DNA of 64,000 bases from Lacinutrix sp. Lineage in GTDB: Bacteria > Bacteroidota > Bacteroidia > Flavobacteriales > Flavobacteriaceae. Location: positions 1 through 64,000 of the forward strand of contig NZ_JAQWGS010000008.1 of the NCBI RefSeq assembly GCF_029238095.1, written 5' to 3'. The position numbers and the translations under genes were made by a program. Positions 25,644 to 36,136 of this stretch are shown here, piece after piece. The notes below the pieces were generated by a model. It had not been told where the DNA came from, made no database searches, and saw only the letters and a list, made by a program, of their open reading frames with translations. The stretch's first letter is position 1. Each line of letters opens with the position of its first letter.

Positions 25644-26122
25644 TATATATTTTTTAAGTAATTTTTTATTCCTATTTCGTTTAAATGCACAACATCCCAA
25701 TCGCGTTTAACATCTGCTCCTTTTTTTTCGTAAAAAGCAATTGCAGAGGCGTTCCAATCTAAAACTTCCCAACAAATACGTTTAACACCAATGTTGTTTC
25801 CATATTTTACAACTTCGTCTAAAAGTGCGGTACCTAAACCACTTCCTCTCATGCGCTCTTTTACAATTAAATCTTCAAGATGTAACACTTTGCCTTTCCA
25901 TGTAGAATAGCGAGTATAGATAAGTGCTGCACCAACTATTTCAGTTTCATTTTCTGCAACAAAGCAAATAAATTTTGGTGCTTTACCAAAACCATCTTGC
26001 TCTAGGTCTTTAACCGTAACCTCTACTGCATCTGGCTCTTTTTCAAAAATAGCCAGTTCAATAATAAGATCGTGAACACTTTTCATATCGTTTATTGTAG
26101 ATAGACGTATGTTGTATTTCAT
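25643..26122 (-). CDS. GNAT acetyltransferase, diamine/spermidine N1-acetyltransferase-like
   Basis: The 159-residue GNAT resembles the SAT family that acetylates polyamines or thialysine. It begins YNIRLSTINDMKSVHDLIIELA. The central substrate-binding segment has YTRYSTWKGKVLHLEDLIV, the acetyl-CoA loop is RMRGSGLGTALL, and it ends with CWEVLDWNASAIAFYEKKGA. The match to small-molecule diamine acetyltransferases is good, but the natural substrate cannot be set from sequence. It is the first gene of a minus-strand run into aspartate kinase and OlsF. Confidence 0.88.
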   Translation of the reverse strand: MKYNIRLSTINDMKSVHDLIIELAIFEKEPDAVEVTVKDLEQDGFGKAPKFICFVAENETEIVGAALIYTRYSTWKGKVLHLEDLIVKERMRGSGLGTALLDEVVKYGNNIGVKRICWEVLDWNASAIAFYEKKGADVKRDWDVVHLNEIGIKNYLKNI

Positions 26123-26332
26123 ATCTTTAGTTTTATTGTGTTTACTAATTACTTACAGTTTTATATTTATTCTTTATTTAAGCTAGGACTTTTTCAATCT
26201 TTTAGATTTAAAATTAAAATCAACCGAAAATCAAATATAGCTTAAAGTTAAATAATGTAACTTATTTACTTTTACGAAATCGATATAGTTTGTTAAAAAA
26301 AACGATATTTGCAAAATCGAAAGTCAAAAAAT

Positions 26333-27340
26333 ATGTCTAGAAAAAACCAAACCTTAGGAGAATTTATAATTGAGAACCAATCGTCTTTTAAATATACTTC
26401 TGGAGAATTATCAAGATTAATTAACTCCATTAGGTTAGCAGCAAAAGTTGTAAACCACGAAGTAAATAAAGCTGGTTTGGTAGATATTATTGGTGCTGCA
26501 GGAGATACAAATATACAAGGTGAGGACCAACAAAAACTAGACGTTTATGCAAACGAAAAGTTTATACAAACCTTAACCAATAGAAATATTGTTTGTGGTA
26601 TTGCTAGTGAAGAAGAAGACGATTTTATTTCAATAAACAGTCAAGACGAAAATAACCAAAACAAATATGTAGTATTAATAGACCCTTTAGATGGTTCTAG
26701 CAATATAGATGTAAACGTTTCTGTAGGCACTATTTTTTCAATTTATAGACGTGTAACTCCTGTTGGCACACCTGTAACACTAGAAGATTTTCTTCAAAAA
26801 GGTAACCAACAAGTAGCAGCTGGTTACGTAGTTTATGGAACATCCACAATGTTAGTCTATACTACAGGAGATGGCGTTAATGGTTTTACTTTAAATCCTG
26901 CTTTAGGCACACTATATTTATCGCATCCATACATGAAATTCCCTGAAAATGGTAACATTTATTCTGTAAACGAAGGCAACTACAACCACTTCCCTCAAGG
27001 TGTAAAAGATTACATAAAATATTGTCAAAAAGAAGAAGGCGATAGACCATATACATCTAGATATATTGGATCATTAGTTTCAGATTTTCATAGAAACATG
27101 ATAAAAGGAGGCATTTACATGTACCCAAAAAGCTCTAAAAATTCTGATGGCAAACTACGCTTGCTCTACGAATGTAATCCAATGGCTTTTATTGCAGAAC
27201 AAGCTAATGGTAAGGCAAGTAATGGTTTTACAAGGATTCTAGATATAGAACCAACAGAATTACACCAACGCGTTCCTTTTTTCTGTGGTAGTATAAATAT
27301 GGTTGAAAAAGCAGAAGAGTTTATGCAAAACGCACAATAA
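26333..27340 (+). CDS. fbp: Class 1 fructose-1,6-bisphosphatase
   Basis: The enzyme hydrolyses fructose 1,6-bisphosphate to fructose 6-phosphate in gluconeogenesis. The metal and phosphate sites are visible as ASEEEDDF, then [22 protein letters not shown], and the late segment [22 protein letters not shown]. With ATG 26333 the protein has 335 residues, the family's normal length. The open frame extends eight codons to a TTG within a -7-like gatatttg (26304-26311), so the shorter start is preferred. It is transcribed divergently from the acetyltransferase/lysC operon. Confidence 0.95.
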   Translation: MSRKNQTLGEFIIENQSSFKYTSGELSRLINSIRLAAKVVNHEVNKAGLVDIIGAAGDTNIQGEDQQKLDVYANEKFIQTLTNRNIVCGIASEEEDDFISINSQDENNQNKYVVLIDPLDGSSNIDVNVSVGTIFSIYRRVTPVGTPVTLEDFLQKGNQQVAAGYVVYGTSTMLVYTTGDGVNGFTLNPALGTLYLSHPYMKFPENGNIYSVNEGNYNHFPQGVKDYIKYCQKEEGDRPYTSRYIGSLVSDFHRNMIKGGIYMYPKSSKNSDGKLRLLYECNPMAFIAEQANGKASNGFTRILDIEPTELHQRVPFFCGSINMVEKAEEFMQNAQ

Positions 27341-27422
27341 AAGTATATTTCTAAAATTAAAAAAGTGCTTTTTTTGGTTAAAATTCAAAGGCTAGATATT
27401 CTAAATTACTAATTGTATCTCT

Positions 27423-27430
27423 TATATTTG
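27423..27430 (+). promoter_or_regulatory. -7 promoter box for mfd
   Basis: The sequence tatatttg is an exact TAnnTTTG match 19 bases before the mfd GTG start. No -33 TTG is seen at standard spacing. Confidence 0.5.
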
Positions 27431-27449
27431 CCTTTCAATATTTTAATTC

Positions 27450-30400
27450 GTGAGCAAATCTATAATCTCGCAAACGTATGCACAGTCTTTGCAACTGCAA
27501 AAACTGCAAACTGCTATTGCCCAAACTAAAGAAAAAGCAACTAAACTACATTTAAAAGGCCTAGTTGGCTCTTCGCTTTCTTATGTTATTGCAGAAAGTT
27601 TTAAAACCACCGAAAAACCTTTTCTTTTAATTTTTAATGATAAAGAAGAAGCAGCCTTTTATCTTAACGATTTAGAGCAACTTATAAACGGTAAAGATGT
27701 TTTATTTTATCCAGGAAGCTATAGAAGACCATACCAGATAGAAGAAACAGATAATGCCAATATACTATTACGTGCCGAAGTTTTAAACCGAATAAACTCG
27801 CGTAAAAAACCTGCAATAATTGTTACCTATCCAGATGCACTTTTCGAAAAAGTGGTCACTAGAAAAGAACTAGAACGCAATACCTTAAAAATAAATGTTG
27901 GAGACGATTTAAACATCGATTTTGTAAACGAAGTGCTCTTCGAATATAAATTTAAACGTGTCGATTTTGTTACCGAACCAGGTGAGTTTTCTGTTAGAGG
28001 TGGTATTGTAGATGTGTTTTCTTTTTCGCACGATGAACCTTATAGAATTGAGTTTTTTGGAAATGAAGTAGACAGTATTAGAACCTTCGATGTAGAAACG
28101 CAACTCTCTAACGAGCAGATTAAAAAAATTGGTATTATTCCAAATGTTGAAAACAAATTTTTAGACGAGTCTCGAGAAAGTTTTTTAAAATATATCGCTT
28201 CAAAAACTGTGGTTTTTACAAAAAATGTTGAAGTGTTATTTTCTAGAATAGATGAATTTTTTACAAAAGCCGAAGAGGCCTTCAAGAGCCTTTCAACAGA
28301 AATAAAACATGCAGAACCAATAGAGTTGTTTTGTAATTCTAATTTATTAAAAAAACAGTTATTAGACTACTCTGTTATAGAATTTGGTACAGATTCTTGG
28401 TTAAAAACGGAAGAAGAAATCCTCTTTAATACCACACCACAACCAGCTTTTAATAAACAATTTAACTTATTAATAGACAACCTAAATAGCAACCATAATA
28501 ACGGTTTTACAAATTATATTGCTTGTATTAGCGAACAACAAGCCAAACGTTTTCATGATATTTTTGATGATGTAGAACAAGATGTAAAATACCAAACCAT
28601 AACACTGTCTTTATTTCAAGGTTTTGTAGACCATGGTAATAAAATAGTAGTATACACAGACCATCAAATATTTGAGCGTTACCATAAATTTCATCTTAAA
28701 AATGGCTACGCTAAAAAGCAAGCCATAACTTTAAAAGAGCTTACAAATCTTGATATTGGAGATTATGTAACACATATAGACCATGGTATTGGTAAGTTTG
28801 GTGGTTTAAAAAAAATAGATGTAGAAGGTAAAAAACAAGAAGCAATTAAACTGGTATATGGTGAGCGCGATATCTTGTATTTAAGTATTCATTCTTTACA
28901 TAAAATCACAAAGTTTAATGGCAAAGATGGCAAGCCGCCTAAAGTATACAAACTAGGTAGTAAGGCATGGAAAGTACTTAAAGAGAAAACCAAATCTAGA
29001 GTTAAACACGTTGCTTTTAATTTAATAAAATTATACGCAAAGCGTAAACTAGAAAGAGGCTACCAATACAAACAAGACAGTTATTTACAGCATGAATTAG
29101 AAGCGTCTTTTATATACGAAGACACTCCAGATCAAATTACTGCAACAGCAGATATTAAGGCAGATATGGAAAGCGAGCGACCAATGGATAGATTGGTTTG
29201 TGGCGATGTTGGTTTTGGAAAAACCGAAGTTGCCATTCGTGCTGCCTTTAAAGCAGTAGATAATGGTAAACAAGTAGCCATTTTAGTGCCAACGACCATT
29301 TTAGCATTTCAACATAACAAAACCTTTACAGAACGTTTAAAAGAATTTCCTGTCACTGTAGACTATGTAAACCGTTTTCGTACAGCTAAACAAAAACGTG
29401 AAACTTTAGAAAAGCTAGAAAAAGGTCATGTAGATATTATTATTGGCACACACCAACTGGTTAATAAAAATGTAAAATTTAAAGACTTAGGCTTGCTTAT
29501 TGTAGACGAAGAACAAAAATTTGGTGTTGCAGTAAAAGAGAAATTAAAAACCATAAAAGACAATGTTGATGTATTGACATTAACAGCCACTCCTATTCCA
29601 AGAACGCTTCAGTTTAGTTTAATGGCTGCACGAGATTTATCGGTAATTACAACACCTCCTCCTAATCGTTATCCTATTGAAAGTCATGTTATTCGTTTTA
29701 ACGAAGAAGCTATTAGAGACGCTGTGAGTTATGAGATTGAACGTGGTGGACAAATATTTTTTATTCATAATCGTATTGAAAACATCAAGGAGGTCGCTGG
29801 TATGATACAACGTTTAGTTCCTGATGCCAAAATTGGTATTGGTCACGGACAAATGGAAGGAAAAAAACTAGAAACTTTAATGCTCTCGTTTATGGAAGGC
29901 GCTTTTGATGTTTTAGTGAGCACAACCATTATAGAAAGTGGTCTCGATGTACCAAACGCCAATACCATTTTTATTAATAATGCTAATAATTTTGGCTTGA
30001 GCGATTTACACCAAATGCGAGGTCGTGTAGGACGAAGCAACAAAAAAGCATTTTGCTATTTTATAACACCAGAGTATTCTGCTATGACTGCAGATGCCAG
30101 AAAACGTATTCAAGCATTAGAACAATTTACAGCCTTAGGGAGTGGATTTAATATTGCAATGAAGGATTTAGAAATTCGTGGTGCAGGAGATTTGTTAGGA
30201 GGTGAGCAAAGTGGTTTTATTAATGAAATTGGCTTTGATACCTATCAGAAAATATTAAATGAAGCTATAGAGGAACTTAAAGAAAATGAATTTAAAGAGT
30301 TGTATAACGAAGATCATGAAACTAAAGAATACGTAAAAGACATGACCATAGATAGTGATTTTGAATTACTATTTCCAGACGATTATGTTAATAATATTGC

Positions 30401-30797
30401 CGAAAGACTAAACCTATACACGCAGCTTAACAACTTTAAAACCGAAGACGAATTAACTAAATTCGAAACCGAATTAATAGACCGTTTTGGAGAATTACCT
30501 GTTCCTGTTGTAGACTTGCTTAACAGTGTAAGATTAAAATGGGTGGCCACAAAATTAGGTATAGAAAAAGTAATCATGAAAAAAGGAAAACTAGTAGGTT
30601 ATTTTATTAACGATCAGCAAAGTAATTTCTACCAAAGCGCCAATTTTACCAAAATACTTAAGTACATACAACATAATCCTTCACCAGGTAAAATGAAAGA
30701 AAAACAAACCAGAAATGGTTTACGATTATTACTTACCTTTGAGAATATTAAAACGGTAGAACAAGCATTAGCAGCACTTAAACCTATTTTAAACTAA
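27450..30797 (+). CDS. mfd: Transcription-repair coupling factor
   Basis: Mfd displaces RNA polymerase stalled at DNA lesions and recruits the UvrA-containing repair complex. The 1115 residues show an N-terminal UvrB-like module (about 20-330, with PGSYRRPYQIEETDNANILLRAE). The RNAP-interaction (CarD-like) domain reads DIGDYVTHIDHGIGKFGGLKK (about 432-452). The RecG-like translocase has Walker A GDVGFGKTEVA (585-595), DEEQ box (686-689), TATPIPRT and QMRGRVGRS. A C-terminal TRCF domain (about 950-1090) follows. GTG is the start and follows the -7 box. uvrC, the downstream partner of this repair route, is also in the window. Confidence 0.96.
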   Translation: MSKSIISQTYAQSLQLQKLQTAIAQTKEKATKLHLKGLVGSSLSYVIAESFKTTEKPFLLIFNDKEEAAFYLNDLEQLINGKDVLFYPGSYRRPYQIEETDNANILLRAEVLNRINSRKKPAIIVTYPDALFEKVVTRKELERNTLKINVGDDLNIDFVNEVLFEYKFKRVDFVTEPGEFSVRGGIVDVFSFSHDEPYRIEFFGNEVDSIRTFDVETQLSNEQIKKIGIIPNVENKFLDESRESFLKYIASKTVVFTKNVEVLFSRIDEFFTKAEEAFKSLSTEIKHAEPIELFCNSNLLKKQLLDYSVIEFGTDSWLKTEEEILFNTTPQPAFNKQFNLLIDNLNSNHNNGFTNYIACISEQQAKRFHDIFDDVEQDVKYQTITLSLFQGFVDHGNKIVVYTDHQIFERYHKFHLKNGYAKKQAITLKELTNLDIGDYVTHIDHGIGKFGGLKKIDVEGKKQEAIKLVYGERDILYLSIHSLHKITKFNGKDGKPPKVYKLGSKAWKVLKEKTKSRVKHVAFNLIKLYAKRKLERGYQYKQDSYLQHELEASFIYEDTPDQITATADIKADMESERPMDRLVCGDVGFGKTEVAIRAAFKAVDNGKQVAILVPTTILAFQHNKTFTERLKEFPVTVDYVNRFRTAKQKRETLEKLEKGHVDIIIGTHQLVNKNVKFKDLGLLIVDEEQKFGVAVKEKLKTIKDNVDVLTLTATPIPRTLQFSLMAARDLSVITTPPPNRYPIESHVIRFNEEAIRDAVSYEIERGGQIFFIHNRIENIKEVAGMIQRLVPDAKIGIGHGQMEGKKLETLMLSFMEGAFDVLVSTTIIESGLDVPNANTIFINNANNFGLSDLHQMRGRVGRSNKKAFCYFITPEYSAMTADARKRIQALEQFTALGSGFNIAMKDLEIRGAGDLLGGEQSGFINEIGFDTYQKILNEAIEELKENEFKELYNEDHETKEYVKDMTIDSDFELLFPDDYVNNIAERLNLYTQLNNFKTEDELTKFETELIDRFGELPVPVVDLLNSVRLKWVATKLGIEKVIMKKGKLVGYFINDQQSNFYQSANFTKILKYIQHNPSPGKMKEKQTRNGLRLLLTFENIKTVEQALAALKPILN

Positions 30798-30847
30798 GAA
30801 TTTATTTTGGCAAAGTTTTTGCCTTAACTAAAATAACCCTATTAAAA

Positions 30848-32218
30848 ATGACTAAAAAAATACTTTTTTTACTCGCTCTATTACCTTCAGTATTATTTGC
30901 ACAACATACCATTAAAGGCACCTTTTCTCCTGCCGAAGAATTTAAATTTGCCTTCTTGTATCATGTCACTGTAGAAACCTCAATATTTGTAACAAATGCA
31001 GACGTTGCAGAAGATGGCACCTTTGAGATGAAACTTAGTGAAGATGCTGTTCCTGGAACCTATCGTATAGTATATGCGCAACCTCAAGACCAATATAATT
31101 TCGATTTTATTGTAAATAATAAAGAAGATATTGAATTAAAATTCGATTTAGAAACTGGCTTAACCTTCGATAAATCTGGAGAAAATAAATTGTACAGTTC
31201 TTACAACAGAAGTCTAGATTTAATTAACAAAAGCATTCGTAATTTTTACAATTCAGGAAAAGAAGATACATCTGGTTATTCTAAGATTTTCAATATTCTA
31301 GAGAACACACAACAGGAGTTCGAAAAAGCTTCAAAAGGCATGATAGTTAATACTTTTATAAAAGCTAAAAGACCTTATGTACCTGAAACTTTTGAAGACG
31401 TACCAACGTTTTCAAGCCACATTAAATCTAACTATTTTAAGAATATAGATTTTGGAAACGAAACACTACAGAATTCTAATTTTTTAATTAAAACCGTTTT
31501 AGACTACGTTATTGGTTTTATAGACCCAAATAATGCAAACGCTTCATATACAGAAAATGTTGATACTGTAGTTAAGGCCATTGGTGAGAACCCAAAAATT
31601 AAAAGTATTCTTCTTGAAATTTTATGGAACCAGTTTGCAGTAGAAGAAAACGAGGTGGTTGCAAATTATATTGGCTCAAACTATTTACTAGATATTGCCA
31701 GAGCTAATAACGACAACGAACTTATAAACAGAATCACCTATTTTAAAAACGCCTCTATAGGTAATACAGCTCCAGATTTTGAATTTGAAATAAAAGACGA
31801 AGACGAAAAAACAAAAACTTCTAGATTAAGTGCATTAGATGGTTCAAATAATTACTTAATTTTCTTTTGGAGTACTACGTGTTCACATTGTTTAAAAGAA
31901 ATACCATTATTAAAAGACTTTATTAAAACTAAAACAAAAGAAGAAATACAAGTTGTTGCTATAGCATTAGATGACGATAAATACCGTTGGAAAAACATGA
32001 CCTACGATTATCCAGATTTTATACATGTTTTTGGAGAAGGGAAATGGGATAACCCAATTGGATACCAATACAATGTAAGTGGTACACCTAGCTATTTTAT
32101 TTTAGATGCAAACAAGAAAATTATAAGTAAACCATACGATATTGGTGCTTTTAAAAAAGAACTAAATAGTTTAATTAAAGCCAATAAACCAGGTTTATAC
32201 CCAGAGCGTAAACAGTAA
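30848..32218 (+). CDS. TlpA-like thioredoxin-fold protein, exported
   Basis: The 456-residue protein has a signal peptide (1-19, ending LLFAQ? by the AQ rule: ...VLFAQ), a DUF4369-like N-terminal beta domain (about 20-110), a helical middle, and a C-terminal TlpA/AhpC-type thioredoxin domain (about 300-456). The redox motif is C345-S-H-C348 in STTCSHCLKEI, and the cis-Pro loop is in YNVSGTPSYFILD. It is probably a periplasmic or outer-membrane-side thiol-disulfide oxidoreductase. It follows mfd by 50 bases and may be co-transcribed. Confidence 0.88.
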   Translation: MTKKILFLLALLPSVLFAQHTIKGTFSPAEEFKFAFLYHVTVETSIFVTNADVAEDGTFEMKLSEDAVPGTYRIVYAQPQDQYNFDFIVNNKEDIELKFDLETGLTFDKSGENKLYSSYNRSLDLINKSIRNFYNSGKEDTSGYSKIFNILENTQQEFEKASKGMIVNTFIKAKRPYVPETFEDVPTFSSHIKSNYFKNIDFGNETLQNSNFLIKTVLDYVIGFIDPNNANASYTENVDTVVKAIGENPKIKSILLEILWNQFAVEENEVVANYIGSNYLLDIARANNDNELINRITYFKNASIGNTAPDFEFEIKDEDEKTKTSRLSALDGSNNYLIFFWSTTCSHCLKEIPLLKDFIKTKTKEEIQVVAIALDDDKYRWKNMTYDYPDFIHVFGEGKWDNPIGYQYNVSGTPSYFILDANKKIISKPYDIGAFKKELNSLIKANKPGLYPERKQ

Positions 32219-32362
32219 TATTTACAATTATAACAGAGTAAGCAGTCTTAAAAGACAAATTTCAATACTTTTTGTGATTCTAAATAAAGTGAAGAATCTT
32301 TGATATTCAATAATATAGATATTTCGATAACGCTTATTATTACAAAACAGAACACTTTTTAG

Positions 32363-32390
32363 ACTTCTCTATAGTTTTAAAGAGGTTTTT
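32363..32390. terminator. Candidate terminator between convergent genes
   Basis: An imperfect stem acttctct (32363-32370) with aaagaggt (32379-32386) is followed by five T. It lies in the 209-base gap between the TlpA-like gene and yraN. Confidence 0.4.
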
Positions 32391-32427
32391 GTACTGTGTT
32401 TAAAAAATATAACAAACAGAAAAAACA

Positions 32428-32787
32428 CTAAAAATAATAAAAAGCATCTTCCAAATGCTCAATCTCAAACTGTTTACCAGTTTTAACAATAGCTATAATA
32501 TCAAAACGAACTTCTACATCTAACCCATTAACTAATACAAATTCGTCTACTGCTTTTACTAAACGTTGAATTTGTTTGGGTTTTACAAAATCTTGAGGGT
32601 TTCCAAAATCTGTTGTAGAACGTGTTTTAACCTCAACAATAGCTAGTGTATCTTTTATTTGTGCAATAATATCGACTTCAGCTTTTTGAAATCTATAGTT
32701 ACGTTCTAGAATTTGATAGTCTTTTTTTATTAGATAATCTACCGCAAGTTGCTCTCCTTTTTTTCCTAAATCGTTGTGTTGTGCCAT
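32428..32787 (-). CDS. YraN family (UPF0102) endonuclease-like protein
   Basis: The 119-residue protein has the restriction-endonuclease-like core of UPF0102. It begins GKKGEQLAVDYLIKKDYQILERNYR, continues with AEVDIIAQIKDTLAIVEVKTRS (the D...E-x-K catalytic-type motif), and then FVKPKQIQRLVKAVDEF. These are usual family features and the length is normal. The physiological role of YraN is not well defined; DNA processing is suspected from the fold. A GAAA-capped hairpin repeat sits right before its start codon. Confidence 0.9.
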   Translation of the reverse strand: MAQHNDLGKKGEQLAVDYLIKKDYQILERNYRFQKAEVDIIAQIKDTLAIVEVKTRSTTDFGNPQDFVKPKQIQRLVKAVDEFVLVNGLDVEVRFDIIAIVKTGKQFEIEHLEDAFYYF

Positions 32788-32790
32788 ATA

Positions 32791-32912
32791 ATTCCTGCGA
32801 AAGCAGGAATCTCATCCTACTATTTGTTTCTTAAACTATTTCTATTACTTGAATTTAGTACTTATAATTAAACTTTGTTTTTAAGATTCTTCATTATGTT
32901 AAGAATGACACT
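32791..32912. repeat. Dispersed hairpin repeat upstream of yraN
   Basis: attcctgc (32791-32798), loop gaaa, and gcaggaat (32803-32810) form a perfect 8-bp hairpin followed by ctcatc. About 80 bases on, gattcttcattatgttaagaatgaca (about 32886-32911) carries another inverted repeat, ttctta/taagaa-like. Both resemble short repeats I remember as widely scattered in flavobacterial genomes. The first would fold in the yraN leader next to its start codon. Confidence 0.5.
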
Positions 32913-32941
32913 GATTTTTTTAAGTTGTAAAAACGCATGGT

Positions 32942-33949
32942 TTAATTCTCAAAAAAAATCAAACTCTTATCGCCTTCAACTTTCAATTTAACAGTCATAC
33001 CTAATGTCATTGCTAGGTTTTTATCCTCATGTCCTGCAGGCATATTAAAAGCAATAGGAAAATTATATTCAGAAAGTGCATCAATAATTAATTGCTCTAT
33101 ACTAGTTCCCCAAAGTGTAGTGTTTTTTCGCATTCTACTCATATCTCCTACAATGAGTCCATTCAAATTATCAAAATAACCAGCGCGTTTCATACTCTGT
33201 AACATTCTATCGATATGGTATTTATACTCTCCTATTTCTTCAATAAATAATATTTTTCCAGAAGTATCTATACTTTCTTTAGAACCTAACATAGTATGTA
33301 AAATGGTTAAGTTGCCACCAACTAATGGTCCTGAAGCATTTCCTAATCTATTATATTTAGAATACTCCAAATCGTAATTTTTAGGGTTCCCAAACAAAGC
33401 ACTTTTAAAAGTTTCTATAGAGTATTCTATTTCACTTAAGTCTTTTGGTAAGCTAACACACATTATAGCATGCAAACTTTGCACTCCTAGATTATGAACT
33501 TGGTTGTGTAACGCAGTAATATCACTATAACCAATAATCCATTTTGGTTGCTTTAAAAACTTAGTATAATCCAGTTTGTCTAATATTCTAACGGTTCCAT
33601 AACCTCCTCTTGCACTCCAAATGGCTTTAATATTTGGGTTATCTAATGCATCTTGAAAATCTTTGCAACGTTCTTGGTCTGTACCTGCAAAATGATTGTC
33701 TTTACTAAACACGTGCTCACCTACAACAACTTTTAATTGCCAACTCTCTAAAAGTTTTTTTGCACGTGCAACTTCATCATTTCTATTATTTAATACTCCT
33801 GAAGGCGCAACAATGGCAACAGTATCTCCTGCTTTTAAATAAGGTGGTTGTATCAATTTGTTTTCGGTTTTATTTTGCGCATTTATGTTATAATTTCCAA
33901 TGAAAAAAATAACACAACAAATAATCTGAATGATTCTCTTTTTCGTCAT
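32942..33949 (-). CDS. ldcA: LD-carboxypeptidase (murein peptide recycling, family S66)
   Basis: The family removes the terminal D-Ala from tetrapeptide murein fragments. The 335-residue protein shows [13 protein letters not shown] near residue 40, [12 protein letters not shown], and the nucleophile-bearing GYSDITALH, where the Ser is the S66 catalytic residue. The later segments are [16 protein letters not shown] and [18 protein letters not shown], which supply the Glu and His of the triad. An N-terminal hydrophobic signal ([18 protein letters not shown]...NAQ) suggests export, whereas the E. coli enzyme is cytosolic. It is divergent from metG. Confidence 0.9.
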   Translation of the reverse strand: MTKKRIIQIICCVIFFIGNYNINAQNKTENKLIQPPYLKAGDTVAIVAPSGVLNNRNDEVARAKKLLESWQLKVVVGEHVFSKDNHFAGTDQERCKDFQDALDNPNIKAIWSARGGYGTVRILDKLDYTKFLKQPKWIIGYSDITALHNQVHNLGVQSLHAIMCVSLPKDLSEIEYSIETFKSALFGNPKNYDLEYSKYNRLGNASGPLVGGNLTILHTMLGSKESIDTSGKILFIEEIGEYKYHIDRMLQSMKRAGYFDNLNGLIVGDMSRMRKNTTLWGTSIEQLIIDALSEYNFPIAFNMPAGHEDKNLAMTLGMTVKLKVEGDKSLIFFEN

Positions 33950-34021
33950 ATTGTAAATTTACATTTTTTTTCTAAATCCCTATCAAAATGCGTATTTTTA
34001 CAGCTTCAAAAGAAAATAAAA

Positions 34022-36070
34022 ATGTCAAAAAGATATACAATTACTGCTGCATTACCTTATACTAATGGACCTATACATATTGGCCATTTAGCTGGAGTTT
34101 ATGTGCCTGGAGATATTTATGCAAGATACAAACGTTTAACAGGAAACGATGTAGCTTTTATTTGCGGAAGTGATGAGCATGGTGTACCAATTACTATTAA
34201 AGCAAAAAAAGAAGGTGTTTCACCACAAGAAATTGTAGATAGATATCATAAAATTATAAAAGACTCTTTTGTTGACTTCGGAATTACTTTCGATAACTAC
34301 TCGCGTACTTCAGCTAAAATTCATCACGATACTGCATCCCAATTTTTTAAAACTTTATACGATAAAAATGAATTTGTAGAAGAAGTTTCAGAGCAGTTAT
34401 ATGATGCTGAAGCAAACCAATTTTTAGCTGATAGATTTGTAGTAGGCACATGCCCAAAATGCGGTAATGAAGAAAGTTACGGAGACCAATGCGAAAAGTG
34501 TGGTACTAGCCATAATGCAACCGATTTAATAAACCCTAAATCTGCAATTACTGGAAACATACCAACTTTAAAAGAAACCAAACATTGGTTTTTACCTTTA
34601 AATAAGCACGAGCAATTTTTAAAAGAATGGATTCTTAAAGGTCATAAAAAAGATTGGAAATCTAATGTTTACGGACAATGTAAATCTTGGTTAGACGATG
34701 GTTTAAGACCAAGAGCAGTAACACGAGACCTTGATTGGGGAATTCCAGTGCCTGTACCTGGAGGAGAAGGTAAAGTATTATACGTTTGGTTCGATGCTCC
34801 AATAGGCTACATTTCTGCAACTAAAGAATGGGCTGCAAGAGAAGGAAAGGATTGGGAACCCTATTGGAAAGACCAAGACACCAAGTTAGTGCACTTTATT
34901 GGTAAAGATAATATCGTATTCCACTGTATTATTTTTCCTGCCATGCTAAAGGCTGAAGGCTCTTATATTTTACCAGATAATGTACCTGCTAACGAGTTTT
35001 TAAACTTAGAAGGTAACAAATTATCTACTTCAAAAAACTGGGCTGTTTGGTTACCAGACTATTTAAAAGATTTTCCAAACAAACAAGACGTACTGCGCTA
35101 TGCTTTAACAGCTAATGCTCCTGAAACTAAAGACAACGATTTTACTTGGAACGATTTTCAAGCAAGAAATAATAATGAATTAGTTGCCATTTTTGGTAAT
35201 TTTATTAATCGTGTAGTGGTTTTAACTAATAAATATTACAATGGTTTAGTTCCAACTCCAAGTGATTTCTCTACAATAGACCAAGAAACCTTGGCTGCAA
35301 TTAAAGCCTATCCAAGTGTGATGGAAAGCGCTTTAGAACGTTACCGTTTTAGAGAAGCGTCTCAAGAATTAATGAATTTAGCACGACTTGGAAACAAATA
35401 TTTAGCAGACGAAGAACCATGGAAATTAGTAAAAATAGACGAGGTTAGAACAAAAACCATTATGTTTATTGCACTACAAATAGCTTCGGCATTAGCCACT
35501 TTATCTGAACCTTTTTTACCATTTACTTCTACCAAATTAAAAGGTATTTTAAATAGTGATGCTAACAAATGGGAAGACATTTCAACTAAAGACATATTAA
35601 TTTCTGCTAATCACCAAATAGGAAAAGGCGAATTGTTATTCTCTAAAATTGAGGACACCGAAATTCAAGCCCAACTTGATAAATTAGAAGCTAGTAAAAA
35701 AACTAATGAAGCTGCAAAAAAAGTTGTAGAACCACAAAAAGAAACCATTAATTTCGACGATTTTACCAAACTCGATATTAGAGTTGGCACCATTCTAGAA
35801 GCCGAAAAAATGCCAAAAGCTAAAAAGCTCTTAGTCTTAAAAGTAGATACAGGAATAGATGTAAGAACCATTGTTTCTGGTATTGCAGAAAGCTTTACAG
35901 CAGAAGAAGTTGTTGGTAAAAAGGTTACTGTTTTGGTTAATTTAGCACCAAGAGCTTTGCGTGGTGTAGAAAGCCAAGGCATGATTTTAATGACGGAAAC
36001 ACCTGAAGGCAAATTGGTATTTGTAAATCCAGACGATGCTAATGTTACTAATGGATTGCATATAAGTTAG
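34022..36070 (+). CDS. metG: Methionyl-tRNA synthetase
   Basis: This class I synthetase charges initiator and elongator tRNA-Met. With ATG 34022 it has 682 residues. The HIGH motif is at 19-22 and KLSTS at 333-337. A single knuckle-type zinc site has Cys144, Cys147, Cys157 and Cys160. A helical anticodon-binding domain follows. The C-terminal Trbp111/EMAP-II-like tRNA-binding domain (about 575-682) begins [17 protein letters not shown]. The open frame extends 58 codons further upstream, but that part overlaps the divergent ldcA gene and does not resemble MetG. Confidence 0.97.
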   Translation: MSKRYTITAALPYTNGPIHIGHLAGVYVPGDIYARYKRLTGNDVAFICGSDEHGVPITIKAKKEGVSPQEIVDRYHKIIKDSFVDFGITFDNYSRTSAKIHHDTASQFFKTLYDKNEFVEEVSEQLYDAEANQFLADRFVVGTCPKCGNEESYGDQCEKCGTSHNATDLINPKSAITGNIPTLKETKHWFLPLNKHEQFLKEWILKGHKKDWKSNVYGQCKSWLDDGLRPRAVTRDLDWGIPVPVPGGEGKVLYVWFDAPIGYISATKEWAAREGKDWEPYWKDQDTKLVHFIGKDNIVFHCIIFPAMLKAEGSYILPDNVPANEFLNLEGNKLSTSKNWAVWLPDYLKDFPNKQDVLRYALTANAPETKDNDFTWNDFQARNNNELVAIFGNFINRVVVLTNKYYNGLVPTPSDFSTIDQETLAAIKAYPSVMESALERYRFREASQELMNLARLGNKYLADEEPWKLVKIDEVRTKTIMFIALQIASALATLSEPFLPFTSTKLKGILNSDANKWEDISTKDILISANHQIGKGELLFSKIEDTEIQAQLDKLEASKKTNEAAKKVVEPQKETINFDDFTKLDIRVGTILEAEKMPKAKKLLVLKVDTGIDVRTIVSGIAESFTAEEVVGKKVTVLVNLAPRALRGVESQGMILMTETPEGKLVFVNPDDANVTNGLHIS

Positions 36071-36091
36071 AAAAAATAATTTTATATCTTC

Positions 36092-36128
36092 AAACCTCAT
36101 AGATTTAAAAAATCTGTGAGGTTTTTTG
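36092..36128. terminator. Bidirectional terminator between metG and the NTF2-like gene
   Basis: A 14-bp stem (36092-36105 with 36111-36124, one G-U pair) encloses loop taaaa. It has T-runs on both strands and lies between two convergent genes. Confidence 0.85.
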
Positions 36129-36136
36129 GTTATTAT

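Noticed and set aside
33848-34021. A 58-codon upstream extension of metG.
   Set aside because: It overlaps the start of the divergent ldcA gene, and the family N-terminus begins exactly at 34022.
35362-36012. Open frames of 77 and 115 codons on the minus strand inside metG.
   Set aside because: The plus strand encodes the anticodon-binding and tRNA-binding domains without interruption; the opposite frames are low-complexity shadows.
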